64,000 nt of DNA from JAGDZR01 sp049115695 (GTDB lineage Bacteria; Bacteroidota; Bacteroidia; Cytophagales; Cyclobacteriaceae), in assembly GCA_049115695.1 (NCBI GenBank), contig JAGDZR010000004.1, positions 124,001 to 188,000 on the forward strand, written 5' to 3'. The stretch's first letter is position 1, and the number at the start of each line of letters is the position of its first letter. Positions 9,327 through 18,730 of the stretch are shown here, one piece after another. The translations under genes and the position numbers were made by a program. A model generated the notes under the pieces. That model worked only from the letters and a program-made list of their open reading frames with translations, searched no databases and had not been told where the DNA came from.

Positions 9327-11816
9327 TTAATTTTCTGTACTTTCTGTTCTGGACACTGCTCCGACTTCAGTTTCTTTAATTTGAACTCGGATGTCACTTC
9401 CATCTCCCTTCAAGTTGATCAGGTTAATCGTTTGTGTCCTTCCATCGTTCAACTGAACTGTCAGTTCCTCCTCCGTTGAAGCAGTGATTTCCTTGATCAT
9501 TGGTTTCTCTTTGAAAGGTTCTAATACATGAACAAAAACCGCATTATTGCCTTCCAGCCGTACTCCATAGGTTCTTCGATCAGGGTTATTTCGGATGTCC
9601 TGATGTCTCCCTGCGTTGGGATAATGTGCGAGCAACACATCTGCCTTTTTTGGCCAAAGGGTATAGATATCTAGCTTGTTGCCATCATCGTCGAAGTGGG
9701 CAACTGCTCCTTTTTTCATTTTGTGCCATTGTGCATTTGAAAAGTACTTGTAAGGCGATTCATTAACTGTACTCAGTGAATCCAGCTTTTCCCCAGTTGG
9801 AATGGCTCCTTCTATGCCCTCAATACCTATTGGGTGAAGCAACCAGTCGTAGGTATGTTTTTGTACTGAACTCAGATAATCCGCGACAACAACATAATCA
9901 TCCGTTACGACTGTCAGCCTTCTTTGAAGTATTGGTTTGAAGTCAGGGTCAAACTCTTTGTCGTCCCAGGGTGGAAACTTATCAATGTTCCATGTAGGGA
10001 TTTCTCGCCATCGTGCATTGGTCTGTACTACGCTAGTTTGAAACAAGTCTCCGGCATAAAATAGGATCTGTTCGGAAGGAACAGCCTCCTGCTGCAGCTC
10101 ATCCACCACCACCATATTGTGTGTGGCTGATGTTTGCACACATTCTTTATAGCCAGGATTACCATAGCCGAACCAGGTCATTTCCGTCCCGAAATACCTG
10201 TGTCCATTTCGATCAAGTGCCAACAACCCTGTCCTATCAAAATGCCCATGCCAACCACCATGGGTACCGTATTTCACGTAAGCTTGTATCTGCTGTGAGG
10301 CATTTCTTTCCGGCGTTTGTGAGCGCAGGGCTGTGATCCCAACATTGGGAGAAAAGGCTGATTCAGACCGTGGGTCTGCAGCCTTTGGAATCTCTGGCAC
10401 ACCATACAACAATGCTTCCCAATCCTTTCTACTAGAATGATTGAGCACCCATGCAATTGATGCTTTTGGAAATTGTCGATAGGCCAACTCATAAAAGGTA
10501 TGTGGACGTGTTGCTTTTGAATCGTTGCTGGAAACAACATAGGCTTGTTCATCCATCATAGGGATGTGCCCAGTGTACATTTCTTCCAGACCAATGGTGT
10601 TCTTGTCTATTGGTCCCCAGATATCAAATTTCATGCCCGTGTAGCCCTCTTTCGCATTATCGAAATCCTTGCTTTTGTATCTCACGGGGAAGCGACGATT
10701 ATAGAAGTCCCATCCATAATTTTCAAAAGCTTGCGCCAGGAGTGTAAATCTCTCTACCACCAAATAGCTATAGTTTACGGTACTTTCAAACCACCAACCA
10801 TCTGGCATAGTCCCTTTTGTCAATTGATCAATCAGTCCACCTTCTGCTTCCATAATGTGATCAAGTGTGGCCATATCTTCCATGAAGAGTGCTGCAAAGA
10901 TCGAACCTGTCAGGGCACTCGCTTCATGATTCATAATAGCCTCTCCTACCATATCCTCACCTTGCAATTCGATAAAATGACGAAAGGTTTTATCAATACT
11001 GATCCTGTCTACTTCAGTGAGAATATCCTCACCATATAAGACATCACAAATGGCTGCCAGGTATAGGAAAAAATTACCTTCATGTACCTGTACTCCTGTG
11101 GTAGCTGCCCCGACAGAAACATATCCTTTATCTCCATCACATATTTCACGAACGAACTGTATTACCTCGTTTCGTAGAACAGTATCTCCGGTTAATTTCC
11201 AGACTAGTGTCTTTTCAAACACCTTTTCTGAGGTATTGGACTTGTAATTGAAGCTATCCCAAACTCTGGTATTCCTGGGTTTAGTCACAACTTTTCTTTC
11301 AGGAATCTTGAATTCTTTGGCTTCCTCCCTCAGCGCTTCAAAATTGTCTTTGGCCCACTGGTGATTAGCGATTTTTTCTTTTGCTTCTTCCAGCACCTCA
11401 TTTGTTACCAGCAAATAGGGATGTGGTTTGGCTCTCACAGTGATAAATTCCCAGGACTTAACAACCGTACTGTCGTTGCTGAATGCCCTTAAAGTAGCTT
11501 TCTCTTTTGCACCTTTGGCAAGTCGGCTACTTACCCGAACGGAGAGTGTTCCTGTGTAAGTTTCTCCTGGCCGTAAAACCACAGACTTTAGGTTCAAGGA
11601 GTACTCGCTTGCCAATAATCTGGGTTTTTGAATGTCCAATTCAATGGTCAAATCTTCATCCTGATCATTAATCAATTCAAATGAGTACTCAATAACTTCA
11701 CCTGCTTTTGCGGATTTGGAAATCGTTGAAAGATGAGCGAAGGCAATCTGGCTGGTCAATAAAGCAACTAGGAATAGCTTCCATTGAGATGGGCTTCTAA
11801 TAAAGGATACATTCAT
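9327..11816 (-). CDS. Heparinase II/III-like polysaccharide lyase, secreted
   Basis: The 829-residue protein has a signal peptide (ending about AFAH), an immunoglobulin-like N-terminal domain (residues about 30-130), an alpha/alpha toroid and a C-terminal antiparallel beta-sheet domain. Motifs typical of the heparinase II/III superfamily are NHEASALTG in the toroid, HGGWHGHFDRTGLLAL and SATHNMVVVDELQQE. These supply the His and Tyr groups used in beta-elimination beside uronic acids. The subfamily is uncertain; heparin/heparan, ulvan or alginate-like substrates are all possible. Its products would be unsaturated oligosaccharides that the GH88 enzyme trims. The 159-bp gap to the GH29 gene upstream shows no operator that I can recognise. 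Confidence 0.85.
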   Translation of the reverse strand: MNVSFIRSPSQWKLFLVALLTSQIAFAHLSTISKSAKAGEVIEYSFELINDQDEDLTIELDIQKPRLLASEYSLNLKSVVLRPGETYTGTLSVRVSSRLAKGAKEKATLRAFSNDSTVVKSWEFITVRAKPHPYLLVTNEVLEEAKEKIANHQWAKDNFEALREEAKEFKIPERKVVTKPRNTRVWDSFNYKSNTSEKVFEKTLVWKLTGDTVLRNEVIQFVREICDGDKGYVSVGAATTGVQVHEGNFFLYLAAICDVLYGEDILTEVDRISIDKTFRHFIELQGEDMVGEAIMNHEASALTGSIFAALFMEDMATLDHIMEAEGGLIDQLTKGTMPDGWWFESTVNYSYLVVERFTLLAQAFENYGWDFYNRRFPVRYKSKDFDNAKEGYTGMKFDIWGPIDKNTIGLEEMYTGHIPMMDEQAYVVSSNDSKATRPHTFYELAYRQFPKASIAWVLNHSSRKDWEALLYGVPEIPKAADPRSESAFSPNVGITALRSQTPERNASQQIQAYVKYGTHGGWHGHFDRTGLLALDRNGHRYFGTEMTWFGYGNPGYKECVQTSATHNMVVVDELQQEAVPSEQILFYAGDLFQTSVVQTNARWREIPTWNIDKFPPWDDKEFDPDFKPILQRRLTVVTDDYVVVADYLSSVQKHTYDWLLHPIGIEGIEGAIPTGEKLDSLSTVNESPYKYFSNAQWHKMKKGAVAHFDDDGNKLDIYTLWPKKADVLLAHYPNAGRHQDIRNNPDRRTYGVRLEGNNAVFVHVLEPFKEKPMIKEITASTEEELTVQLNDGRTQTINLINLKGDGSDIRVQIKETEVGAVSRTESTEN

Positions 11817-11975
11817 AGTGCTTCGGTTATATTTTCCAATTTCATAAGCGAACAGTCAAGGGAGAAAGAACGAATCAATCGGAGGCAAAAAACAGCACTA
11901 CCAGTCTAATGACCGATAATGCTGAATATGAAACAAATTGTATGAAGAAGATTATTTTTAGTCTAATTAGATACG

Positions 11976-13322
11976 TTAGAGCTTGGTTATTTTGAAAACA
12001 CTAGCTCCAACTTCATTTGGATTTTCCGGTAAAACGATCGAGGATTCATTCACCTGAATATCCAAACTAGTGTTTGAAATCAAAGAAGCACTTTCAATGT
12101 TGATTGATGGGTCAACTTCCAACACACCATCTTCTGGCCAATCAAATACATGGGCATAAACAACTCCATCTTTGGTAGTGTATCTACCCCAATCGGGCTT
12201 AGCAACCGGGCTTGCTTTTGCACCATAAATCGCCTCACCGTTTACTTTCAGCCATTCGCCCATGGCAGCTAGTCTTTCAACACTAGGGGAAGGAATAAGC
12301 CCTTCTGAAGTTGGCCCTACATTGAGAAGTAGGTTTCCTCCTTTTGAAACAATCTCTATTAAATTCTGAATGAGTCTTTCCTTACTTTTCCACTTATGGT
12401 CTGTTGATTTAAAACCCCATGTATTGTTCATCGTCAGACATGATTCCCAGTCCTTGCCATCAATGCCCATATCTGGAATTTCCTTTTCTGGCGTACCAAA
12501 GTCTCCGGCAAAGTTTCCGGCTTTGTCCATTCCCGACATACCCATTCGGCCTTTATCTACACGGTTATTGACAATGGTTTGTGGTTGCTTGTCCATGATC
12601 AATTGGAACATCTCCTTACCCATCTCAGTTGTGTAGTCCGGAATCCAATCTCCATCGAACCATACCACACCTATGTCTCCATACTTGGTGAGCAATTCAT
12701 TGACCTGACGTTTGAAATAGTTTTCATAATATTCTGGAAAATCAGGATTAGATATTGACTGATCCTTCTGACCGGCATTGTAATTGGGAAATAAAGGTGC
12801 TTGTGCCTGAGGATGGTGCCAATCAACGATAGAGTGGTAGAAGCAAAACTTAATATCTGCTTTCTTACATGCTTCGGCCAACTCGCCAATGATATCTCTT
12901 TTGAATGGCGAAGCATCCATGATGTCATAATCTGTCACCTCAGAGTCCCACAGGCAAAATCCATCATGATGCTTAGAAGTGATCACTATGTATTTCATGC
13001 CTGCATTCTTGGCAATGGATACCCATTCATCTGCATCGAATTTTACGGGATTGAACTGTCCAGCAAACTTTTCATACTCCTTTACGGGTATATCTAGCTT
13101 ATCCATGATCCACTCAGCATTTCCTCTTACGGTATCTCCATTGTGAATACCGCCGGGAATCGAATAAAGACCCCAGTGGATAAACATGCCAAAGCCTGCA
13201 TCTCGCCACCACTCCATTCTTTCATCTGTGGTTAAGCTGACCTTTTTAACTTGCTTTTGCTGACAGTTCTGTAACATCAAAAGTGCTACCAGCACCAAAC
13301 TAATTCCCTTAATACGTATCAT
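11976..13322 (-). CDS. GH29 alpha-L-fucosidase, lipoprotein
   Basis: The 448-residue protein has a lipobox (MLQNCQQ, Cys20). Clear GH29 motifs follow: WWRDAGFGMFIHWGLYS (residues 38-54), TSKHHDGFCLW (115-125), FYHSIVDWHHP, and WFDGDW (221-226), whose Asp223 is the expected nucleophile. NVGPTSEGLIP near the C-terminal end of the barrel is also typical. It releases alpha-L-fucose from the non-reducing end, which is the main evidence that the PUL substrate contains fucose. A candidate operator lies 61-95 bp upstream of the ATG, so this gene probably starts the transcription unit running leftwards to the SGNH gene. Confidence 0.93.
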   Translation of the reverse strand: MIRIKGISLVLVALLMLQNCQQKQVKKVSLTTDERMEWWRDAGFGMFIHWGLYSIPGGIHNGDTVRGNAEWIMDKLDIPVKEYEKFAGQFNPVKFDADEWVSIAKNAGMKYIVITSKHHDGFCLWDSEVTDYDIMDASPFKRDIIGELAEACKKADIKFCFYHSIVDWHHPQAQAPLFPNYNAGQKDQSISNPDFPEYYENYFKRQVNELLTKYGDIGVVWFDGDWIPDYTTEMGKEMFQLIMDKQPQTIVNNRVDKGRMGMSGMDKAGNFAGDFGTPEKEIPDMGIDGKDWESCLTMNNTWGFKSTDHKWKSKERLIQNLIEIVSKGGNLLLNVGPTSEGLIPSPSVERLAAMGEWLKVNGEAIYGAKASPVAKPDWGRYTTKDGVVYAHVFDWPEDGVLEVDPSINIESASLISNTSLDIQVNESSIVLPENPNEVGASVFKITKL

Positions 13323-13382
13323 TAATTCTCTATTTCCTTTGATTTAATAGAAGCAAGATCGCACCAAATGGGGATTATAGGT

Positions 13383-13417
13383 ATAACACATGATTCTGGT
13401 GAGATAAATTATGTGTC
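13383..13417 (-). promoter_or_regulatory. Putative AraC-type operator, site D (upstream of GH29 gene)
   Basis: Plus-strand half-sites ATAACACATGATTC (13383-13396) and ATAAATTATGTGTC (13404-13417) are spaced 21 bp start to start. The first differs from one half of site C at a single base. The orientation towards the GH29 gene is the same as at the other sites. No convincing -7 box is seen at the expected distance; only a CTTG remnant near 13354. Confidence 0.5.
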
Positions 13418-13598
13418 ATGTACAAAATGCAGTTGCACTTTCAATTATTCTTGGCATAAACACGTGATGACTTTTCGTGAGGTGCTCAACCTAACATGGC
13501 TCCCGTTAGAAATAACTTTTTGGCCTCTGTGGAACCGACATTCTTACTGAAACACACCCACACAATACAGGGTTTTCTGTCAAATCTTCTCATTTTGA
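13418..13598. other. Rest of the intergenic region between GH29 and beta-helix genes
   Basis: About 180 bp between operator D and the stop of the beta-helix/PDZ gene. I see no RNA gene, credible reading frame or strong terminator here. Confidence 0.5.
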
Positions 13599-15962
13599 TT
13601 ATTTGATATTGACTTGAAGGTCATGCGGTTGCTGATTTCGCATGACAACCACATTTATCTTCCCAGCATTCTGGAATTTCTTTGTGATAGTCAGAAATGC
13701 AACAACATCCTTCACTTTCTCACCTTCTACTGTGAGAATAACGTCTCCTTTTTTGATACCATCTCCCTGAGCGGCTGAGCTTCCATGCCACACACTAACA
13801 ATGATCACACCTTCAGCAGCATTCAGACCATAAGCAGACTGTTCCTGTGCACTGGCTACACTTTTGATCTTGTTTCTCAGCCAAGCCACTTCCTGACCGT
13901 CATCAATTGCTGTTTGATCCTTAATCACAGGAACTTCTGGTGTTTTGGCGATTGATTTATAAAATGGATTTACAACTCCGAATTGATCCATGGGGAAATT
14001 ATTAAAACCAAGTTCCAGTGCAGGTGATTCAGCGGTTACCGTATAGTTAAGATTGCTTGGGTCCTTGAACACAGGGTCACCATATCTACTATTCATATCC
14101 CGATCATATAGCTGAGGCTTAAGCATACTTGCTTCATTGGGGAAGAGATTGAAATCGAGTTCTTTACCCCAACCTGATAATCTCACGTCCTGATAAGTAT
14201 CTGCCAGCACATTGTGTTTGATCACATCTTCACTCTGTTCAAACCAGACATGGGGATGAATGGAGTTATTGATCGTAACATTATTTTCGACTGTCCTGGA
14301 AAAACCCTCTCTGAGCTTTATGCCTCCATTCAAACACAGGTTATTGTAAATATGGTAATTGGACGATCCATCATCCAGGTCTATGTCCCAGCCATGATCA
14401 CATCGAAAGCGATTGTTTCGAATGATTGTGGTATTTATAGCATCCCAATAAGGCATATCAGGATTAGCTAATGTTAGGCTGTCCATGTATTGTCTGTTCG
14501 GATGCCAAAAGCGGTCTCGTCCCCAGGAGTTGAATGAACCATGATCCCCTGTCTCCAAAACGGTATTGAACACATCATTGTATTCGAGCACATGACCACC
14601 CCAGGTACCATCCCCAATGTTGATACCAGCACGAGGTACATCGTAGATACTGTTTCGACTGACCGTGATATTCATGGCCATGGCAATTTGCACACCAGCA
14701 GTCTGTTTTTCTATTCGCCCAACACGATAAATCAGGTTGCCATCTGCCTTGCAATCTTTGGGATAAGTATTGCTTTTTGGGCCCCTCACAGTATCCATTT
14801 GCTCAAGGGAAACAAACTCACGGTATGTGAAGGACGGTGATCTCACTGCCGAAGCTTCACCTACAATACTGATAGCACTCGCACCACAATCATGGATATG
14901 GTTAGTTTGAATATTGACATTACGATTGTATCCACTGACCATGATCACATTTCCTCCCAGATTGGTAAACTCGCATTGCTCAATTACACAATTTTCGGCA
15001 CCTTCAATAAAAATGGCACCACCTCTGAAAATTGACCAGTCACTTCTCAATAATTGCTCATAATCATTCAAAATTGTTCTTTTCGAATATTCGAATTTGA
15101 TTCCGGAAATCGCAATGTCCTTCACAGGATTTTGCTCATCTCCCTTGATAGTGATGAAGTTTTCCAGCACTACTCCTTCAAATTGTGTTGTCTTTAGATC
15201 TAGTCGCTCACCAGGCCAATAATACAGCTTTAGGTCATCCTTGTCCAAATACCACTCACCAGGACTGTCCAGCTCTTCTAATACATTCTCCACCATTCGA
15301 TACGTCTCATGTGGAGGAGATGGTCGATTGTTTTGATAACCTCCTTCCAAAATCGCATTTCCAGATTCATCTATCCCCTTGATCTCATAGTGCATACCGC
15401 CCCATCTGCCACGATGCATCGCATGGAAAATTACCCCTTCTGGCTTTTGCCAAGAGGCCAAACGTTCAGGTGAAATGGCATCAGCCGCATGTCCCTGCCA
15501 TTGTCCACCATTCTCATCATAATTAGGGTATCGAGCTAATGTTTGTAGTTGATTATTGACAATCAATCCATCAAAAACAAGGTTAAGCGAAACATCAGCA
15601 ACATAGATTTGCTCATCCCAGAGTTCCCATTGCAACTTCAATGACTTGGATCCTTTGAAAGTAACCGAGGCACTCGAATCACCAATAATGCTCAGTCCAC
15701 TTAATTTTGAGTCAATCACAATAGGTTCAGAGGTGTGGTATTCACCGGCCCCAATATTGATGGACACTTCCTTTTTCGCATCATCGGCTTTAAGTTCAGA
15801 AGCCTTTATCAACGCTGCATGAACAGTTGCAAATGGTAATGCTACAGTACCAGTATTGACATCACTGCCTGAAGGTGAAACATAGAGTTGCATTGGTTGT
15901 TGCTGACAGCTACCTGTCAAAAGACCAACAGTCAGTAACATCATGGTGATAGACTCTTTCAT
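13599..15962 (-). CDS. Right-handed beta-helix lipoprotein with C-terminal PDZ domain (possibly GH141-like)
   Basis: The open frame extends to 16055, but ATG 15962 is the better start because it gives MKESITMMLLT and a lipobox (LLTGSC). The mature protein (about 787 residues) starts with LYVSPSGSDVNTGT, typical of secreted parallel beta-helix enzymes. There follow a segment with PGEWYLD and LYYWPGERL, and many helix coils such as ITIKGDEQNPVKDIAISG and NTTIIRNNRF. The last 90 or so residues form a PDZ domain (YGLNAAEGVIIVSVWHGSSA, then GIKKGDVILTVEGEKV). The N-terminal arrangement resembles beta-helix fucosidase/xylanase enzymes of family GH141, but that assignment is tentative. A PDZ domain fused to a carbohydrate-active helix is unusual. 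A candidate operator lies 157 bp upstream. Confidence 0.75.
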   Translation of the reverse strand: MKESITMMLLTVGLLTGSCQQQPMQLYVSPSGSDVNTGTVALPFATVHAALIKASELKADDAKKEVSINIGAGEYHTSEPIVIDSKLSGLSIIGDSSASVTFKGSKSLKLQWELWDEQIYVADVSLNLVFDGLIVNNQLQTLARYPNYDENGGQWQGHAADAISPERLASWQKPEGVIFHAMHRGRWGGMHYEIKGIDESGNAILEGGYQNNRPSPPHETYRMVENVLEELDSPGEWYLDKDDLKLYYWPGERLDLKTTQFEGVVLENFITIKGDEQNPVKDIAISGIKFEYSKRTILNDYEQLLRSDWSIFRGGAIFIEGAENCVIEQCEFTNLGGNVIMVSGYNRNVNIQTNHIHDCGASAISIVGEASAVRSPSFTYREFVSLEQMDTVRGPKSNTYPKDCKADGNLIYRVGRIEKQTAGVQIAMAMNITVSRNSIYDVPRAGINIGDGTWGGHVLEYNDVFNTVLETGDHGSFNSWGRDRFWHPNRQYMDSLTLANPDMPYWDAINTTIIRNNRFRCDHGWDIDLDDGSSNYHIYNNLCLNGGIKLREGFSRTVENNVTINNSIHPHVWFEQSEDVIKHNVLADTYQDVRLSGWGKELDFNLFPNEASMLKPQLYDRDMNSRYGDPVFKDPSNLNYTVTAESPALELGFNNFPMDQFGVVNPFYKSIAKTPEVPVIKDQTAIDDGQEVAWLRNKIKSVASAQEQSAYGLNAAEGVIIVSVWHGSSAAQGDGIKKGDVILTVEGEKVKDVVAFLTITKKFQNAGKINVVVMRNQQPHDLQVNIK

Positions 15963-16088
15963 CTTGAAATGTCTAAACTTTAAGAAATCACTCAGGTCCA
16001 ATAATTTGATAAATAACCATCCTATTAAATGCTTACATCCTGATTTTACTTCCATATTTACTCGTTTATCTAATTTACTTCAGGTATG

Positions 16089-16096
16089 CAAAATGC
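16089..16096 (-). promoter_or_regulatory. Candidate -7 box for the beta-helix/PDZ gene
   Basis: The minus strand reads GCATTTTG, matching the nnTTTG part of the TAnnTTTG box. Its distance to operator A (23 bp) equals the box-operator distance at sites B and E. The leader to ATG 15962 would be about 120 nt. Confidence 0.3.
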
Positions 16097-16118
16097 CAGA
16101 AATCTTCAACCATCGCAT

Positions 16119-16153
16119 ATAACTATTAGGTCTGAGCGGATAACTATTGATTC
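16119..16153 (-). promoter_or_regulatory. Putative AraC-type operator, site A
   Basis: Half-sites ATAACTATTAGGTC (16119-16132) and ATAACTATTGATTC (16140-16153) are direct repeats with an exact 21-bp period. The first nine bases, ATAACTATT, are identical in both. On the minus strand the site aligns without gaps to site C near 2.1 kb (shared TGAATCA, AGTTATC and ATATG blocks). It lies upstream of the beta-helix/PDZ gene and just downstream of the stop of the next beta-helix gene. Confidence 0.6.
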
Positions 16154-16194
16154 ACCTCAGCATATACTCATTAACTGCTTGCTGCATTAACCGA

Positions 16195-17592
16195 TCATAA
16201 TATTAAGCGCTTATCTTGTATCTCCTCATATTTCACTACACCCTTACTCGATATTTTTCCTTTTTTTACCCCCGGATACGCCACTACTGTACATTCTGTC
16301 TGATTATCTAGTTTAATATTGATAGCCTTCACGCCGGCTTTCTTATTATAGCCACCATACCCTTGCCAACTTGCCAGTTTGATCCTCATAAAGTCAGGAA
16401 TAAACTCGGGCTTTGCTGTCTTGACAATTACTTTATGACCTGTTCCATTTATTTTGGCCAGTAGCTCGTTCGCCAGTCCGTTTCTACTATCCAAAATGTT
16501 CATTTCTACAAAGGCATCTTTCGCATTCGTATAGGGAATACCAAAAGCTTCTGCATACCGGGCATCCGCACTGCAATTGATAAGTGTATCACCATTCCCG
16601 ACATTATAACCGGTAGCTATGCAATCTCTTACCATGCAATTAATCACTTTGTCTCCGGAGGTGCTTAAACCTGTACATATGCCTCGTCTCATATTAGATA
16701 CTGTACAGTTTTTAACCGTTGTATTAATCGTTTTATGTCCATTATACTCAGGATACATTCTTATGCCGTCTTCGCTCAATGAGATGATCTCTCCAGGTAA
16801 AATCTTACCGTCATCGCCAATCAAAGTACCTTCCACATACCCTCCCTTTCTTGCAAAAAAGTTTTTATCGAAAGCATAACCCGATATTTCTGCGAGAATT
16901 GCATCAGTGGTTTTTAGTAATCCGTCTACATGACAATCCTCAATCAAGGTATTCTCAGCTCCTTGTAGAAATATGGCATGGCCCATCGCCCGCATATGCA
17001 CCTTGCAACCAATTAATTTCACATTTTTGGCAGGATACCCAACACGAATACCATTCATTTTTCGAACATCTCCTCCTCCAAGGCCATACAAAGAACCATA
17101 GCCCCAGGGACTGGAACCTGCTGTACGCACTTCTACGTCCTTCAGTGTGACATTCTCGCCTGCAATATTAAAAACCTTGTTTTTGCTCTGCCTTCCTGGT
17201 TGTCCACCATAAGTTTCAATGTACAAGCCTTCAAGGGTTACTTGGTTACCTGTTATTTCTATAGCGCAATACATGCTATTACCATCGTCACTCTTGGCCA
17301 AGTCTTCTCGACTAAACAGCTTGGTATCAACCATAAATCGTACTCCTTGCAAGTCGTAGTACGAGTCATTCCCGGTGATCTGGATAAACCTTATACTGTT
17401 GGCATCATCAATTTGATAATTACCCGCAGCAAGCTTGATTTTCACATGGTCCTTGTCGATGTATTGCTTGAATTCTTTTAACGAATTCAATTCAATAACT
17501 CCAGATTGATCATCAGGGGATTCACTTTTACAAGCAGACAACATCAACAATCCGATGGTCCATACGGTAAATAGATTCGTGATGGCTTTCAT
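16195..17592 (-). CDS. Right-handed parallel beta-helix lipoprotein
   Basis: The 465-residue protein has a lipobox (LMLSACKS, Cys21). The rest is made of beta-helix coils with repeated hydrophobic-Asn patterns, for example GNQVTLEGLYIETYGGQ, GENVTLKDVEVRTAG, AENTLIEDCHVDGLL and NTTVKNCTVSNMRRGICTG. This fold is shared by pectate lyase-like lyases, uronate epimerases and some glycoside hydrolases. No catalytic motif could be assigned with confidence. It lies 17 bp after the GH43-like gene and so belongs to the same unit; probably a lyase, hydrolase or binding protein for the PUL substrate. Confidence 0.75.
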   Translation of the reverse strand: MKAITNLFTVWTIGLLMLSACKSESPDDQSGVIELNSLKEFKQYIDKDHVKIKLAAGNYQIDDANSIRFIQITGNDSYYDLQGVRFMVDTKLFSREDLAKSDDGNSMYCAIEITGNQVTLEGLYIETYGGQPGRQSKNKVFNIAGENVTLKDVEVRTAGSSPWGYGSLYGLGGGDVRKMNGIRVGYPAKNVKLIGCKVHMRAMGHAIFLQGAENTLIEDCHVDGLLKTTDAILAEISGYAFDKNFFARKGGYVEGTLIGDDGKILPGEIISLSEDGIRMYPEYNGHKTINTTVKNCTVSNMRRGICTGLSTSGDKVINCMVRDCIATGYNVGNGDTLINCSADARYAEAFGIPYTNAKDAFVEMNILDSRNGLANELLAKINGTGHKVIVKTAKPEFIPDFMRIKLASWQGYGGYNKKAGVKAINIKLDNQTECTVVAYPGVKKGKISSKGVVKYEEIQDKRLIL

Positions 17593-17609
17593 GTCTTGAA
17601 ATATTAATT

Positions 17610-18716
17610 TTAGTTAGAAAGTTTGATCACCATATTCCAGGTTTTGGTGCCATTACCAAATCCACCAGGACCATCCATGGTCGCAAAGAATATGTGTGTG
17701 GGATGGCCTTCTTCAACCAAAACAAAAGGCCTTTCCAATTGACCCTGTTTGACGGTTTCACCATTCTCCCATTTCACTTCTCGTGTATAAGCCAATGGAT
17801 TTTCATCCAGCACCCAATTAATGCCATCCGATGAATGGGCTAACACACCCCCATGATGATATTGTTCTCCCAAAATATCACCAGTCATGTCCTTAGCAAT
17901 CATGTGATAACCACCCGCATCACTCCATAAGTGCGGATCCTCTACTTCTCCAAACTTGTCAGACGAAAAAACAGGCTCTTCACCAACTACCGTATACTCA
18001 CCATCATATGTAAGGGCAGTGGCTACACCAATAAATTGACCTGTATGTGTAAGTTCATCTTCTCGATAACTTCTACCCTTGAAAAGCAACACAACTGACC
18101 CATCTTCTTTGATTAATGGAGACGGATTGGAGGTTAGAAAACTATAAAATGAATTGGGTTTCACATCAAGAATTGGAGCGTCCAATCTTTTCCATGGGCC
18201 ATACGGGCTCTTTGATGTTGCCATACCCACTCGTTTCCTCCAACGCCCTGCAATACACCATTTACTTGACAGGGTCAATTCACTGGCATTATCTACCGTC
18301 ACGTCTTCAAAGGGATGGGTCGAACCCATATGGTACAAAATGTATGTATCCTCATACTTGACAATTTTCGGATTGTGGCACGACCTGCCATCCCAATACT
18401 GTGCACCTCTGGCACCAAGCGCAACATCTACGAATTCATACGGTCCTTCAGGTGTGTCAGAAACAGCATGTACTATCTCAGACGCAATCATCCAGCCTGG
18501 ATGAAACTTTAGGTATTTGGGCCATCTTGAAGCATACATGTGATATTTGCCATCATCACCTTTGATCACGGAACTGCCCCATACCCAGTAATCTTCCATT
18601 TCCAGTCCACCACCAACGGGGGCGGTCCCTAGTCGATCATAGATATTGTTTTGAGCTGTAGCTGAAATCGTAATTAGGAACAACCCAGAAAGGACAAATG
18701 TAATGTTCATGTTCAT
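17610..18716 (-). CDS. Secreted GH43-like five-bladed propeller enzyme
   Basis: The 368-residue protein has a signal peptide (ending ISATAQ) and blade motifs typical of the GH43/GH62/GH117-like fold: DYWVWGSSVIKGDDGKYHMY, DGRSCHNPKIVKYEDTYILY, NPSPLIKEDGSVVLLFKG and EDPHLWSDAGGYHMIAKD. The Asp/Glu residues at the blade starts suit an active hydrolase, but the substrate is not evident. It follows the esterase-lyase fusion by 14 bp and precedes the beta-helix lipoprotein by 17 bp, so the unit is tight. Annotation pipelines usually call such proteins only glycoside hydrolase family protein. Confidence 0.7.
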   Translation of the reverse strand: MNMNITFVLSGLFLITISATAQNNIYDRLGTAPVGGGLEMEDYWVWGSSVIKGDDGKYHMYASRWPKYLKFHPGWMIASEIVHAVSDTPEGPYEFVDVALGARGAQYWDGRSCHNPKIVKYEDTYILYHMGSTHPFEDVTVDNASELTLSSKWCIAGRWRKRVGMATSKSPYGPWKRLDAPILDVKPNSFYSFLTSNPSPLIKEDGSVVLLFKGRSYREDELTHTGQFIGVATALTYDGEYTVVGEEPVFSSDKFGEVEDPHLWSDAGGYHMIAKDMTGDILGEQYHHGGVLAHSSDGINWVLDENPLAYTREVKWENGETVKQGQLERPFVLVEEGHPTHIFFATMDGPGGFGNGTKTWNMVIKLSN

Positions 18717-18730
18717 AATCGATTTTCAAC

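Noticed and set aside
11817..11975. Possible AraC-type operator before the 9.3-11.8 kb heparinase-like gene
   Set aside because: ATG-containing runs are present, but the pairs found are 14 bp apart, not 21, and match the half-site poorly.
15963..16055. Upstream start of the beta-helix/PDZ gene at 16055
   Set aside because: It would put 31 residues before a perfect lipoprotein signal; the ATG at 15962 gives a normal lipoprotein.
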